A DNA stretch of 64,000 nt from Collinsella sp. GTDB taxonomy: Bacteria > Actinomycetota > Coriobacteriia > Coriobacteriales > Coriobacteriaceae. Below the pieces are notes generated by a model. The model saw only the letters and a program-made list of their open reading frames with translations. It was not told where the DNA came from and made no database searches. The position numbers were made by a program, and so were the translations under genes. Where the stretch lies: contig DXZT01000031.1 of the NCBI GenBank assembly GCA_019419545.1, forward strand, positions 8,691 to 72,690. Reading direction: 5' to 3'. Every line of letters begins with the position of its first letter. Positions within the stretch are counted from its first letter, which is position 1. Shown here piece by piece: positions 40,732 through 49,131 of this stretch.

Positions 40732-42495
40732 ATGACAGACGAGCTGGACCCCCAGACTCAACAGCATATTGATGATTCCGCAGACGTCACTGCAGATGCC
40801 GACGCTGTGACCTGCGATGATATTGACCTCGACGGCCCATTCTTGGACGAAAGCGCTACGGCGGAAACCCCTGGCGCCGAAGATGCAGACGAGCAAAACG
40901 ACGATGCGCCCGCTCAGGACGACCGCCCCGTACAGGATGCTGCTCCGCAAGCTGCGGGCCCTATCGAGGTTTCTTCGGAAGAAGAGCTCGACGCTGTCAT
41001 GGACTCCATGATGGATGCCGTCAAAGCGATGAAAGACGCCGTGGCCGACGCTGACGTTGACGCCGAGGAAGAGGAGGCCGCCGAGGCAGCCTCGACCTTC
41101 GTACCCGGCGAGACTCCGGTTGCCGACCAGGGCAGCACCATGCCCTCGTTTCTGCAGCTCGAGCATCCCACGATTGGCACCGATGCGGTCGACCCGCACG
41201 CAGCAGGCTTTTCTGTGATCGAAGGCGGTACCGGCAATATCGCCGTGCCGCAGACTGCCGATGCGGACGCTGCCGACACCGCTCGCCCGACCGCCCCGCA
41301 CTCCTCCGCCGCGAGCCGCGATCTGGGGACCGCTGTCTCGAACACTGCGAACGCCGTGGGCACCTTTATCGCCCAGGGTGCCTCGGCCATGCGCGAGATG
41401 AACGCCGCGAAAAAGGCACTTGCCGATGCCCGCGCCCACCTGGCCGAACTTGAGCAGCGCATTGCCGATCAGGCCGAGGAACTCGAGACGCGCCAGGATA
41501 TCGCAGGCCGCTACGACCAGATCGTCGCCGACCAGCGCCAGGCGATTGCCACGGCCCAAAAGACTGCAGCGGCCGCCGAGATTGACCGTGATACCCACGC
41601 CGCCAAAGCGACAGAGCTCAAGGGTCAGCTCGAACAAATGAAGACAGAGGATGACGCGACTGAGCTCCGTCTGAAGGCCGCGCTCGACGCCGTGGAGGCC
41701 CGCGAGGCGAGCTCGCGCGAGACCGGCAACCGCCTCGTTCGACGTCTTGAGGATTCCAAGCGCATCCGCGACAAGGTGAAGGCCGAGCGAGACGCCGGCA
41801 TTGCCGCCGCACAACAAACCGTCGACGCCACGCGCGCCCAGCTCGAGACGCTGCGTCATGAGTATGCCGAGCTGCAACGCAATCCCTCGGCAAATCCCGC
41901 CAACTATACGGTGCGCACCAGCGAGCTCTCGATGCAGATTTCCGACACGGCAGATGCCCTGCGTAAAGCCGAAGAAGAAGTCCCGCGCATCACCGCCGAC
42001 CTTGAGCACTCGCTTGCCGCAGCCGAGCAGGCCGTCGAGCAGGCTCAAGCCCCTATCGCCGACGCAAAACGCGCGCACCAAGCCGTGACGACCGAAGCCG
42101 ATGCCGCGCGCGACGCGCTGCAGACGGCAAAGACCGCCGCCGCGACTCGTCAGCGCGAACTGCGCGAGAAGATCGCCGCGGAGGACAAGGCACGCCGCGA
42201 GCAGGAGCAGACCATCGCCAACGCCCAAGCAGATGCCGCACATGCACAGTCGATCATCGAACAGGCGACCGAGGTGCACGACCACCCAGAAATCACTGAG
42301 TCGCTTGCAGGATCCTTGGCCCGAGACAAAGCCGAACACGCCGAGACCGAGCAAGAAGTCGACCAGCTCGAGGCCGCCGAAGACGACGTACGAGAGCGCA
42401 CCCGCGACTCACGCGTCAAATTCACCGGAGCCATCGCCTGCATCATCGCCGCAATCCTGGTGATCATCCTAGTCTGGCTGTTCGCAAGCAAGTAG
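40732..42495 (+). CDS. Tail-anchored coiled-coil protein
   Basis: No known family is recognised for this 587-residue protein. Residues 1-200 are strongly acidic and low in complexity. Residues about 215-560 are heptad-like coiled coil rich in Ala, Glu, Gln and Arg. The last 25 residues form one hydrophobic helix (TGAIACIIAAILVIILVWLF) followed by ASK. There is no signal peptide, so the body should stay in the cytosol, anchored at the membrane by its C-terminus. ATG 40732 is preferred since AGGAG lies 9 nt upstream; ATG 40726 would be only 3 nt from it. A structural or tethering role is inferred. Confidence 0.82.
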   Translation: MTDELDPQTQQHIDDSADVTADADAVTCDDIDLDGPFLDESATAETPGAEDADEQNDDAPAQDDRPVQDAAPQAAGPIEVSSEEELDAVMDSMMDAVKAMKDAVADADVDAEEEEAAEAASTFVPGETPVADQGSTMPSFLQLEHPTIGTDAVDPHAAGFSVIEGGTGNIAVPQTADADAADTARPTAPHSSAASRDLGTAVSNTANAVGTFIAQGASAMREMNAAKKALADARAHLAELEQRIADQAEELETRQDIAGRYDQIVADQRQAIATAQKTAAAAEIDRDTHAAKATELKGQLEQMKTEDDATELRLKAALDAVEAREASSRETGNRLVRRLEDSKRIRDKVKAERDAGIAAAQQTVDATRAQLETLRHEYAELQRNPSANPANYTVRTSELSMQISDTADALRKAEEEVPRITADLEHSLAAAEQAVEQAQAPIADAKRAHQAVTTEADAARDALQTAKTAAATRQRELREKIAAEDKARREQEQTIANAQADAAHAQSIIEQATEVHDHPEITESLAGSLARDKAEHAETEQEVDQLEAAEDDVRERTRDSRVKFTGAIACIIAAILVIILVWLFASK

Positions 42496-42498
42496 TCA

Positions 42499-42542
42499 TT
42501 GGGGACGTTCTTAAACGACTAGTCAAACAAGAACGTCCCCAA
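42499..42542 (+). terminator. GGGGACGTTC hairpin after the coiled-coil gene
   Basis: TTGGGGACGTTCTT pairs perfectly with AAGAACGTCCCCAA (14 bp) around a 16-nt loop. It starts 4 nt after the coiled-coil stop codon. There is no U-tract, so it may be a mobile palindrome rather than a true terminator. Confidence 0.6.
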
Positions 42543-42556
42543 CGACAAGCCCAATG

Positions 42557-42830
42557 ACGAGAGTGGATAATCTCCCACTTTGAGCCCCCAAGCAGGCCAA
42601 AAACGGGAGATTATCCACTCTCATTCTGCAGGCACTCATTTAAGTACGTCCCCAATGAGTACCTGCCGATGCTTTGGCAAAGTCAGCGAAAACGCCCCTA
42701 AGCGAGCAAGGTGACGTGAAAGAGGAGGGCATTGACCTTCTGGTCATGCCCGACGATTGAACGTCAGATTGCCGCTTAGGGTGGTTTGCAGCGTCGGCCG
42801 GTTACGGCGTTTGCAAAACGCCGTAACCTA
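42557..42830 (-). repeat. Structured ~275-nt element, copy Q (downstream of queA)
   Basis: Homologous to 39341-39639. It contains the GGTTACGGCGTTT/AAACGCCGTAACC hairpin (42800-42828), GGCCGACGCTGC, AATCTGACGTTCAAT, the hairpin GGGCAT..GACCAGAAGGTC..ATGCCC (42727-42751), CGCTGACTTTGCCAAAGCAT, GGGGACGTACTTAAATGAGT and the final hairpin with 16-bp arms (42561-42576, 42605-42620). The first hairpin begins at the queA stop. Confidence 0.78.
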
Positions 42831-44045
42831 CAAAATGAGCATCGCGTCGCCAAAGCTGAAGAAGCGGTAGCGCTCTTCGATAGCAGCGGCGTAGGCATCC
42901 ATGATCTGGTCGCGGGTGGCAAGCGCGCTTACGAGCATCATGAGCGTGGAGCGCGGCACGTGGAAGTTCGTGATCAGCGCGTCGACCACGTGATAGGTCG
43001 AGCCGGGCATGAGGTAGAGCTGCGTCGTAGCGTTCTCGCGCGCCACGATGTCGCCGCGGCCGAGCGTATCGGCCCCATCCTCGCGGCCCTCAAAATAGCG
43101 CGCCGTCACGGCCGGATCGGACACCGGTGCCTCAGCGTCAAAGGCGCTCTCGAGCGAGCGTACTGCGGTGGTGCCGACGGCGATCACGCGGTGCCCCTCG
43201 GCCTTCGCCTTATGCACGGCGTCGACAACCTCCTGTGACACGTGGTAGCGCTCGGTGTGCATGACGTGCTGCGTGGGGTCGTCCTCCTCCACCAGACGGA
43301 AGGTATCAATACCCACCTCGAGCTCGACGGCGGCAAACTTCGCGCCCTTGGTCTCGATAGCGGCCATGAGCTCGGGGGTAAAGTGCAGACCCGCCGTAGG
43401 AGCGGCAGCCGAGTGCTCCTCCTTCATGGCGTAGACGGTCTGGTACTTCTCGGGATCGCCCTCGTAATCGGTAATGTAGGGCGGCAGCGGCACGTGACCG
43501 GCAGCATGAATGGCCTCGTCGAGCGTGCGCGGCTCGCCGGCGGCATTGCAGCCGGCCGGCTCAAAGCGCACCAGACGGCCTCCGCGGCTATCGGAGACAA
43601 AGTCGATGACCTCGGCCGTCAGCACCACGGGAGCCCCCTCGGGCGCATGGGCGCCACCGGCGCGATACTCAATCTGAGCACCGGGCTTCAGGCGCTTACC
43701 CGGCTTGACCAGGCACTCCCAAACGTGGCCCAGCGGGTCAACATCCTCACGGCGCTTGAGCAGCAGCGTCTCGACCACGCCACCCGAGCCGGCTTTGCGA
43801 CCGATCAGGCGGGCCGGCATCACACGCGTCTTGTTGATGACGAGCACATCGCCCGGCTCGATATAGTCGATGATGTCGCGGAAGATGCGGTGCTCAACGG
43901 TACCGCCGTGCTCCAGCGGCTTCCCCGCCTGGGAGCCTTTGCGATCCACCACCAGCAGGCGGCAGGAGTCGCGCGGCTCGGCAGGAGCCTGGGCAATCAG
44001 TTCCTCAGGAAGGTTGTAGTCAAAATCATCGGTACGCATAGACAC
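42828..44045 (-). CDS. queA: S-adenosylmethionine:tRNA ribosyltransferase-isomerase
   Basis: The 405-residue enzyme transfers the ribose of SAM to preQ1-tRNA to give epoxyqueuosine. Motifs are FDYNLPEELIAQ.P, DVLVINKTRVMPARL, PPYI near residue 190, SAAAPTAGLHFTP and GTTAVRSLES, all typical. Slightly longer than many homologues. The start is GTG 44045, 8 nt from AAGGAG; the ATG two codons later is too far from that site. It lies 64 nt downstream of queH, and both likely share a transcript. Confidence 0.97.
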   Translation of the reverse strand: MSMRTDDFDYNLPEELIAQAPAEPRDSCRLLVVDRKGSQAGKPLEHGGTVEHRIFRDIIDYIEPGDVLVINKTRVMPARLIGRKAGSGGVVETLLLKRREDVDPLGHVWECLVKPGKRLKPGAQIEYRAGGAHAPEGAPVVLTAEVIDFVSDSRGGRLVRFEPAGCNAAGEPRTLDEAIHAAGHVPLPPYITDYEGDPEKYQTVYAMKEEHSAAAPTAGLHFTPELMAAIETKGAKFAAVELEVGIDTFRLVEEDDPTQHVMHTERYHVSQEVVDAVHKAKAEGHRVIAVGTTAVRSLESAFDAEAPVSDPAVTARYFEGREDGADTLGRGDIVARENATTQLYLMPGSTYHVVDALITNFHVPRSTLMMLVSALATRDQIMDAYAAAIEERYRFFSFGDAMLIL

Positions 44046-44109
44046 GTCGGATACTCCTTATATAGCTAAAGTCCGCTCTACATCCTAGCAGGCTGACGTC
44101 CCAAACGAA

Positions 44110-44685
44110 CTACTTTTTGGCGGCTTTGCGCTCGTCGCGGATGCGGGCGCGGTCCATGGCCGCCTCGACAGCAGAAAAGCGGCAGCCGCAGTAGTTCTGT
44201 CGATACATGCCCAGTTCGCGCGAACGGCGCGTAGCCTCGGGATAATACGGGCGAAAATCGCGAATCACCGGGGTGAGCCCATGGGCGGCCGCCAAACGCT
44301 CAAGCACGTCATTGCAGGTGTCGAACAGCTGATACGGCGAGACGGCGAGCGTCGTACCCACATATTCAAACCTGCGCTCCTGGGCAACGCGGCATGCCTC
44401 GGCCAAGCGCAAGGCATAGCACGAGCGACAGCGACGGGGCCGATCGGCACCCAGCGGGGCCACGCCGGCCTCCCAGCGCTCGCGGTCCTCCCCCGCCTCG
44501 ATGAGCTCGATGTCGCCATCGGCACACCACCGGCGCAGCTCGTCCAGACGCCGCCGCCATTCATCGCGCGGTTGAATATTGGGATTGGTCCAGCAAATCG
44601 TGGGCTCAAACCCCTCCTCGCGCAGCAGGCGAACCGGCTCAAGCGAGCATGGTGCACAGCACGCATGCAGCAACAACGACTTCAT
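44110..44685 (-). CDS. queH: Epoxyqueuosine reductase QueH
   Basis: The 191-residue protein has the Cys motifs of the QueH (DUF208) family: LLHACCAPCS at the N-terminus, CRSCYALRL in the middle and YCGC near the end. These bind an iron-sulfur cluster and a second metal. It reduces epoxyqueuosine to queuosine in tRNA, replacing QueG in many anaerobes. ATG 44685 is used because GGGG lies 6 nt upstream; ATG 44691 is an alternative. It is followed by queA. Confidence 0.93.
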   Translation of the reverse strand: MKSLLLHACCAPCSLEPVRLLREEGFEPTICWTNPNIQPRDEWRRRLDELRRWCADGDIELIEAGEDRERWEAGVAPLGADRPRRCRSCYALRLAEACRVAQERRFEYVGTTLAVSPYQLFDTCNDVLERLAAAHGLTPVIRDFRPYYPEATRRSRELGMYRQNYCGCRFSAVEAAMDRARIRDERKAAKK

Positions 44686-44752
44686 CGACATCCCCGTCCC
44701 AGAAAACTCACCCCGACATCATGGCAGCTAAAAAAGCCCCGTCCCAAAAAGA

Positions 44753-45322
44753 CTACTTTGCGAAAAAGCGCACGCCAAAGGACGTATCCTCGCAGGCGAC
44801 GATACGGCGGTCGCGCAGAATGGTCCGCACGTAATACCAATCACCCACACAGCCCGACAAGTGCAGACCAGCCGCCAGGTAGCACAGCAGCGGATAGTCC
44901 GAGAACGCAAACCCCAGGGCAAATGCTGTCGTCACAACAACCGTCGGCGCCAGGCAAACCGCCATGTACCGCCGGCGCGAATACACAACGCCCTCGGCGC
45001 AGGCATAGATCATCGCCGTCTCGCGATTCGCCCCAAAGGTCACCTGCGCGCCCGCGTGCGCCAGCAGCTTAAAAAACACCGCATGCACCAGCTCGTGCAC
45101 GGCAAACGATGCCATTGAGACCGCAGCCAAGCCGACTATCCAGCCCACGACAGCCATCCAGCCGCCCGCCTCAGCCGCGTCCAAGTCCGCAGGCCCGCCC
45201 AACAGCATAAACACCGGCACCAGGCACACGGCAAACACCGCGATCACGGCCATCCCCCACACGAAGCAAGCGTGTAGAAAATCCTCGTCCTCAAACGCAT
45301 GTATGTTGGAAATCTCATTCAT
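44753..45322 (-). CDS. DUF3267 (putative membrane zincin) protein
   Basis: The 189-residue protein has four likely membrane helices. An HELVH motif lies in ASFAVHELVHAVFFKLL (about residue 76), the zinc-protease-like HExxH that marks DUF3267. A later HLSGCVGDWYYV holds the conserved Asp. An intramembrane protease activity is plausible but unproven. It is encoded 61 nt upstream of queH on the same strand; no clear ribosome site precedes ATG 45322. Confidence 0.8.
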   Translation of the reverse strand: MNEISNIHAFEDEDFLHACFVWGMAVIAVFAVCLVPVFMLLGGPADLDAAEAGGWMAVVGWIVGLAAVSMASFAVHELVHAVFFKLLAHAGAQVTFGANRETAMIYACAEGVVYSRRRYMAVCLAPTVVVTTAFALGFAFSDYPLLCYLAAGLHLSGCVGDWYYVRTILRDRRIVACEDTSFGVRFFAK

Positions 45323-45455
45323 AGCATCTTAGGATAGCGCCCCTGCCACGCACCCGCCCGCATGTGCGATAATGTCGAACGATATGCACGAATTGACCAC
45401 CGCGCCGCCGAACCCCGTGCCCGGCCGCGCTCTTACCTATATGCGAAGGAGTCCC

Positions 45456-47606
45456 ATGGCATCCAAATACTCCATGAACGACCGTCCCAGCTGGCCGCGC
45501 CGCGCCATCGTTACCGCCGGCGAGCCCTACGGCAACAAGGGTCTGCACTTTGGCCACGTCGGCGGCGTCTTTGTCCCGGCCGACTTCTTCGCCCGCTTCC
45601 TGCGCGACCGCCTGGGCCGCGAAAACGTCATCTTCACCTCGGGCACCGACTGCTACGGTTCGCCCATCATGGAGAGCTACCGCAAGCTCAAGGAGAACGA
45701 GGGCTACGACAAGTCCATCGGCGAGTATGTCGAGTCCAATCACTCCCGCCAGGCCGCGACCCTCAACAACTACAACATCAGCTGCGACATCTACGGCGGC
45801 TCGGGCCTTGAGCCGGCGGCCCAGATCCACAACGAGGTGACTGCCGAGATTATCGAGCGCCTGCACGAGCAGGGCACCATCTCCAAGCGCTCCACGCTGC
45901 AGTTCTACGATGCCAAGGCCGGCACGTTCCTCAACGGCCGCCAGGTCATCGGCCGCTGCCCCATCCAGGGCTGCAAGTCCGAGAAGGCTTATGCCGACGA
46001 GTGCGATCTGGGCCACCAGTTTGAGCCCGAGGAGCTCATCGCGCCCAAGAGCCAGCTCACCGGCGAGGTGCCCGAGCTGCGCCCGGTCGACAATCTCTAC
46101 TTTGACCTGCCGGCCTACCTCGACTTTATGAAGACCTACACCGCCAAGCTCGCCCAGAACCCGCAGGTTCGTTCCGTGGTCTCCAAGACCATGGAGGAGT
46201 GGCTGCTGCCGGCTCAGCTCTACATCCAGAACAAGTTCCGCGAGGCCTTCGATGCCGTCGAGGACCAGCTCCCCGAGCACACCGTGCTGGAGCCCGAGGG
46301 CAACAAGAGCAGCTTTACCGTCACCTTCCCCAGCTGGAAGGAGCGCGACGACGCCCACGCGGTGCTCGCCAACGGTGGCGTGCGCTTCCGCAGCGGCAAG
46401 GCACTCGTGCCCTTCCGAATCACCGGCAACATCGACTGGGGCGTTCCGGTGCCCGAGGTCGATGGCGTCTCCGACGTCACCTGCTGGTGCTGGCCCGAGA
46501 GCCTGTGGGCGCCCATCAGCTATACGCGTACCGTGCTCGCGCGCGATGCCAAGGCCGCCGGCGTGACCGAGGGCGTCGCCGCCCAGGATGCCGTCCTCAT
46601 GGGCGAGCCCGCCGCCGACTCCACGCAGGTGCCCGCACCCACCTACCAGCACAGCTCGCTCGACTGGCGCGACTGGTGGTGCTCTGACGACGCTCAGATT
46701 TACCAGTTCATCGGTCAGGACAACATCTATTTCTACTGCATCGCGCAGACCGCCATGTGGGAGGCCCTGGGCTGGGACCTCACGCAGAGCACCGTCAGCG
46801 CCTGCTACCACCTGCTCTACATGGGCAAAAAGGCCAGCTCGTCCTCGCAGACGCCTCCCCCGCCGGCAGACGACCTGCTCAACCACTACACCTGCGAGCA
46901 GATGCGCGCGCACTGGCTGTCGCTCGGCCTATCCGAAAAGCCGGTGAGCTTTAGCCCCAAGGCATACGACACGCGTGTGACCGGCAAGGACAAGGACGGC
47001 AACGAGGTACGCGCCTGCGACGACAAGCGCGTTATCGACCCGGCCCTTAAGGAGAGCGCGCTGCTGACCGGCGTGTTCAACCGTCTGGCCCGCAGCTGCT
47101 TCTACGGCGTCGCCGTCAAGGAAGGCGACGAGAGCCCCTACCGCAACGGCTGCATCCCCGCCGGTGCCGCTTCTGACACCGTGGTCGAAGCCGCCCAGCA
47201 GGCAGCCCTCGCCTTTGAGCAGGCCATGTACAAGTTCGAGACGCACCGCGCGCTTGCCGTGTGCGACGACTACCTGCGCGCCGCCAACAAGCGCTGGAGC
47301 GACGCTTCCAAGGCCGCCAACAAGCTCGAGGGTAACGAGGCAAACGCCGCGATGACGCAGGCCCTTGTCGACGCCTTTACCGAGCTGCGCGTGGCGACCG
47401 TCCTGATGCACGGTATTGTGCCGGCCGGCTGCGAGCTCATCTGCGAGTACTTCGACGTCGACCCGGTCGCTTTCTTTAGCTGGGATAACATCTTTGCCTC
47501 CACGGACGAGTTCGTGGAGATCCTGGGCGAGAAGCCCGGCGAGCACCGCGTGAAGCCGCTGCCCCCGCGCTTCGACTTCTTTAACAAGCACGAGAGCCAG
47601 TACTAA
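45456..47606 (+). CDS. Divergent methionyl-tRNA-synthetase-like class I tRNA ligase
   Basis: The 716-residue protein has a class I core: HFGH at residues 31-34 in place of HIGH, TSGTDCYGSP, DNIYFYCIAQTAMW (like the GKDN segment of MetRS) and KKASSSS near residue 458 in place of KMSKS. The zinc-knuckle region is reduced to GRCPIQGC..DECDLGHQF. There is no C-terminal EMAP-type tRNA-binding domain. It may be the organism's only MetRS or a paralogue; this cannot be decided from one window. AAGGAG precedes ATG 45456. The methyltransferase gene follows after 36 nt. Confidence 0.82.
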   Translation: MASKYSMNDRPSWPRRAIVTAGEPYGNKGLHFGHVGGVFVPADFFARFLRDRLGRENVIFTSGTDCYGSPIMESYRKLKENEGYDKSIGEYVESNHSRQAATLNNYNISCDIYGGSGLEPAAQIHNEVTAEIIERLHEQGTISKRSTLQFYDAKAGTFLNGRQVIGRCPIQGCKSEKAYADECDLGHQFEPEELIAPKSQLTGEVPELRPVDNLYFDLPAYLDFMKTYTAKLAQNPQVRSVVSKTMEEWLLPAQLYIQNKFREAFDAVEDQLPEHTVLEPEGNKSSFTVTFPSWKERDDAHAVLANGGVRFRSGKALVPFRITGNIDWGVPVPEVDGVSDVTCWCWPESLWAPISYTRTVLARDAKAAGVTEGVAAQDAVLMGEPAADSTQVPAPTYQHSSLDWRDWWCSDDAQIYQFIGQDNIYFYCIAQTAMWEALGWDLTQSTVSACYHLLYMGKKASSSSQTPPPPADDLLNHYTCEQMRAHWLSLGLSEKPVSFSPKAYDTRVTGKDKDGNEVRACDDKRVIDPALKESALLTGVFNRLARSCFYGVAVKEGDESPYRNGCIPAGAASDTVVEAAQQAALAFEQAMYKFETHRALAVCDDYLRAANKRWSDASKAANKLEGNEANAAMTQALVDAFTELRVATVLMHGIVPAGCELICEYFDVDPVAFFSWDNIFASTDEFVEILGEKPGEHRVKPLPPRFDFFNKHESQY

Positions 47607-47642
47607 ACACTCGACATGTAATGGAATGGGAAGGAAAGACGG

Positions 47643-48746
47643 ATGTCCAAGCCGCGTCGTCGTAAGCAGAAAAAGCAGGTCAAGGCCGAGCTCAAGCTCA
47701 GGCAGTTTGCCGCCACCGAGCTTTCCGACCAGCTTGCCGCCCTTCCCTGCGCCGCCGACCTGCCGCGCTTTATGGTCGACACGGGCGCCGGCGCCTATGC
47801 GCCCGCCGATGCCGAGCTTATGATCGAGGGCTTCGGCGCCGCGGCCACACGCCCGGTCACGCTGCGCGCCAACACGCTCAAGGCAACCGCCGAGGACATC
47901 GCCGCGGCGCTCGATGCCGCCGGCATCGCCCACAACCCCGTCGCCTGGTACCCAGACGCCTTCATCCTGCCCGACGCCCAGGTTTCCGACCTGTGGGACC
48001 TCGACATCTACCGCGACGGCAAGATCTACTTGCAAAGTCTGTCGTCCATGATGCCGCCGTTGGTCTTGGGCGCCCAGGCCGGCGAGGACATCCTGGACAT
48101 GTGCGCGGCCCCCGGCGGCAAGACGACGCAGATCGCCGCCCTCACCCAGGGCCAGGCACACCTCACCGCCTGCGAGATGAGCATTCCCCGCGCCGAGAAG
48201 CTCGAAGCCAACCTCCACCGCCAAGGCGCAAAAAACGTGCCCGTCATGCGCATCGACGCACGCGAGCTCGACGAGTTCTTCCGCTTTGACCGTATCCTGC
48301 TCGACGCTCCCTGCACCGGCACGGGCACAGTCGTCAGCGGCAACGAGAAGAGCCTGCGCGGCCTCACCGAGCAGTTGCTGAGCAGGTGCGCCCGCTCGCA
48401 GCGAGCACTTCTGGACCGCGCCATGGGAGCCCTCAAACCGGGCGGCACGCTCGTCTATTCGACTTGTTCGATCTTGCCGCAGGAAAACGAGGACGCCCTG
48501 CAAGAGGCCCTCGACAAGCACATGGACTGCGAGCTTATCCCCCTCGACGGCACGCCGAGCGAAAGTGAAACGCGCCGTGCTCAGGAAGTTGGCGAAGAGC
48601 CACGCATCGAGTGCAACGCCCTCACCGAGGCCATCGCCGCCAGCCACGTCTCGTCCGTCGCCAACGGCATGCCCGGCACGCTGACCATTCCGCCTAGCCG
48701 CGACTTTGAGGGCTTCTACATTGCCCTGATCCGAAAACGCAGCTAG
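47643..48746 (+). CDS. RNA m5C methyltransferase (NOL1/NOP2/Sun, RsmF/RsmB type)
   Basis: The 367-residue protein has the SAM site DMCAAPGGKTTQIAAL, DAPCTGTG (motif IV with the first Cys) and STCSILPQENE (motif VI with the second Cys), which catalyse cytosine-5 methylation in RNA. A basic N-terminus (RRRKQKKQVK) probably contacts RNA. A short C-terminal region without PUA resembles RsmF-like members. rRNA is the likely target. It follows the tRNA ligase gene, so a translation-linked operon is likely. Confidence 0.92.
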   Translation: MSKPRRRKQKKQVKAELKLRQFAATELSDQLAALPCAADLPRFMVDTGAGAYAPADAELMIEGFGAAATRPVTLRANTLKATAEDIAAALDAAGIAHNPVAWYPDAFILPDAQVSDLWDLDIYRDGKIYLQSLSSMMPPLVLGAQAGEDILDMCAAPGGKTTQIAALTQGQAHLTACEMSIPRAEKLEANLHRQGAKNVPVMRIDARELDEFFRFDRILLDAPCTGTGTVVSGNEKSLRGLTEQLLSRCARSQRALLDRAMGALKPGGTLVYSTCSILPQENEDALQEALDKHMDCELIPLDGTPSESETRRAQEVGEEPRIECNALTEAIAASHVSSVANGMPGTLTIPPSRDFEGFYIALIRKRS

Positions 48747-48770
48747 CGCACGGATCCAAAACTCAACAAG

Positions 48771-48941
48771 CTATCTCTGTGCGCGTTTGCCCTGCTGGTC
48801 GCGATGCTGTTTAAGCATCGCGCGCTCCTTGCGTTCGGCCCTTTTGCCTTTAATGGCCGTAACCACAAAATAGATGACCGCGGCGGCAACGATTGCGCCC
48901 ACACACAGGCCAATCGAGCCCAACATTGCTGTCAATTCCAT
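48771..48941 (-). CDS. Small single-span membrane protein
   Basis: A 56-residue frame begins MELTAMLGSIGLCVGAI, has one hydrophobic helix (about residues 7-29) and ends with a basic tail rich in Lys and Arg (KGKRAERKERAMLKQHRDQQ..). GAGAGGTG lies about 8 nt before the ATG. No family is recognised. The N-out/C-in topology with a positive tail is typical of small actinobacterial membrane proteins. It is convergent with the methyltransferase gene. Confidence 0.65.
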   Translation of the reverse strand: MELTAMLGSIGLCVGAIVAAAVIYFVVTAIKGKRAERKERAMLKQHRDQQGKRAQR

Positions 48942-49131
48942 ACCGCGTCACCTCTCTTTTAAACGGGACTTTCAAGATAGCACCTCGATCCCCGCCACCA
49001 CAGCTCCTTCACGTTCGCCGCCCTTCGGTCTAACGGGGGACGCGGCGGGGAAAAATCAACTCGTCAAACGATTTAGCAAGCACAACGCTGCCGGCACCCT
49101 GCCGGCCGTCATCACATAGAATCGAGCCTCC

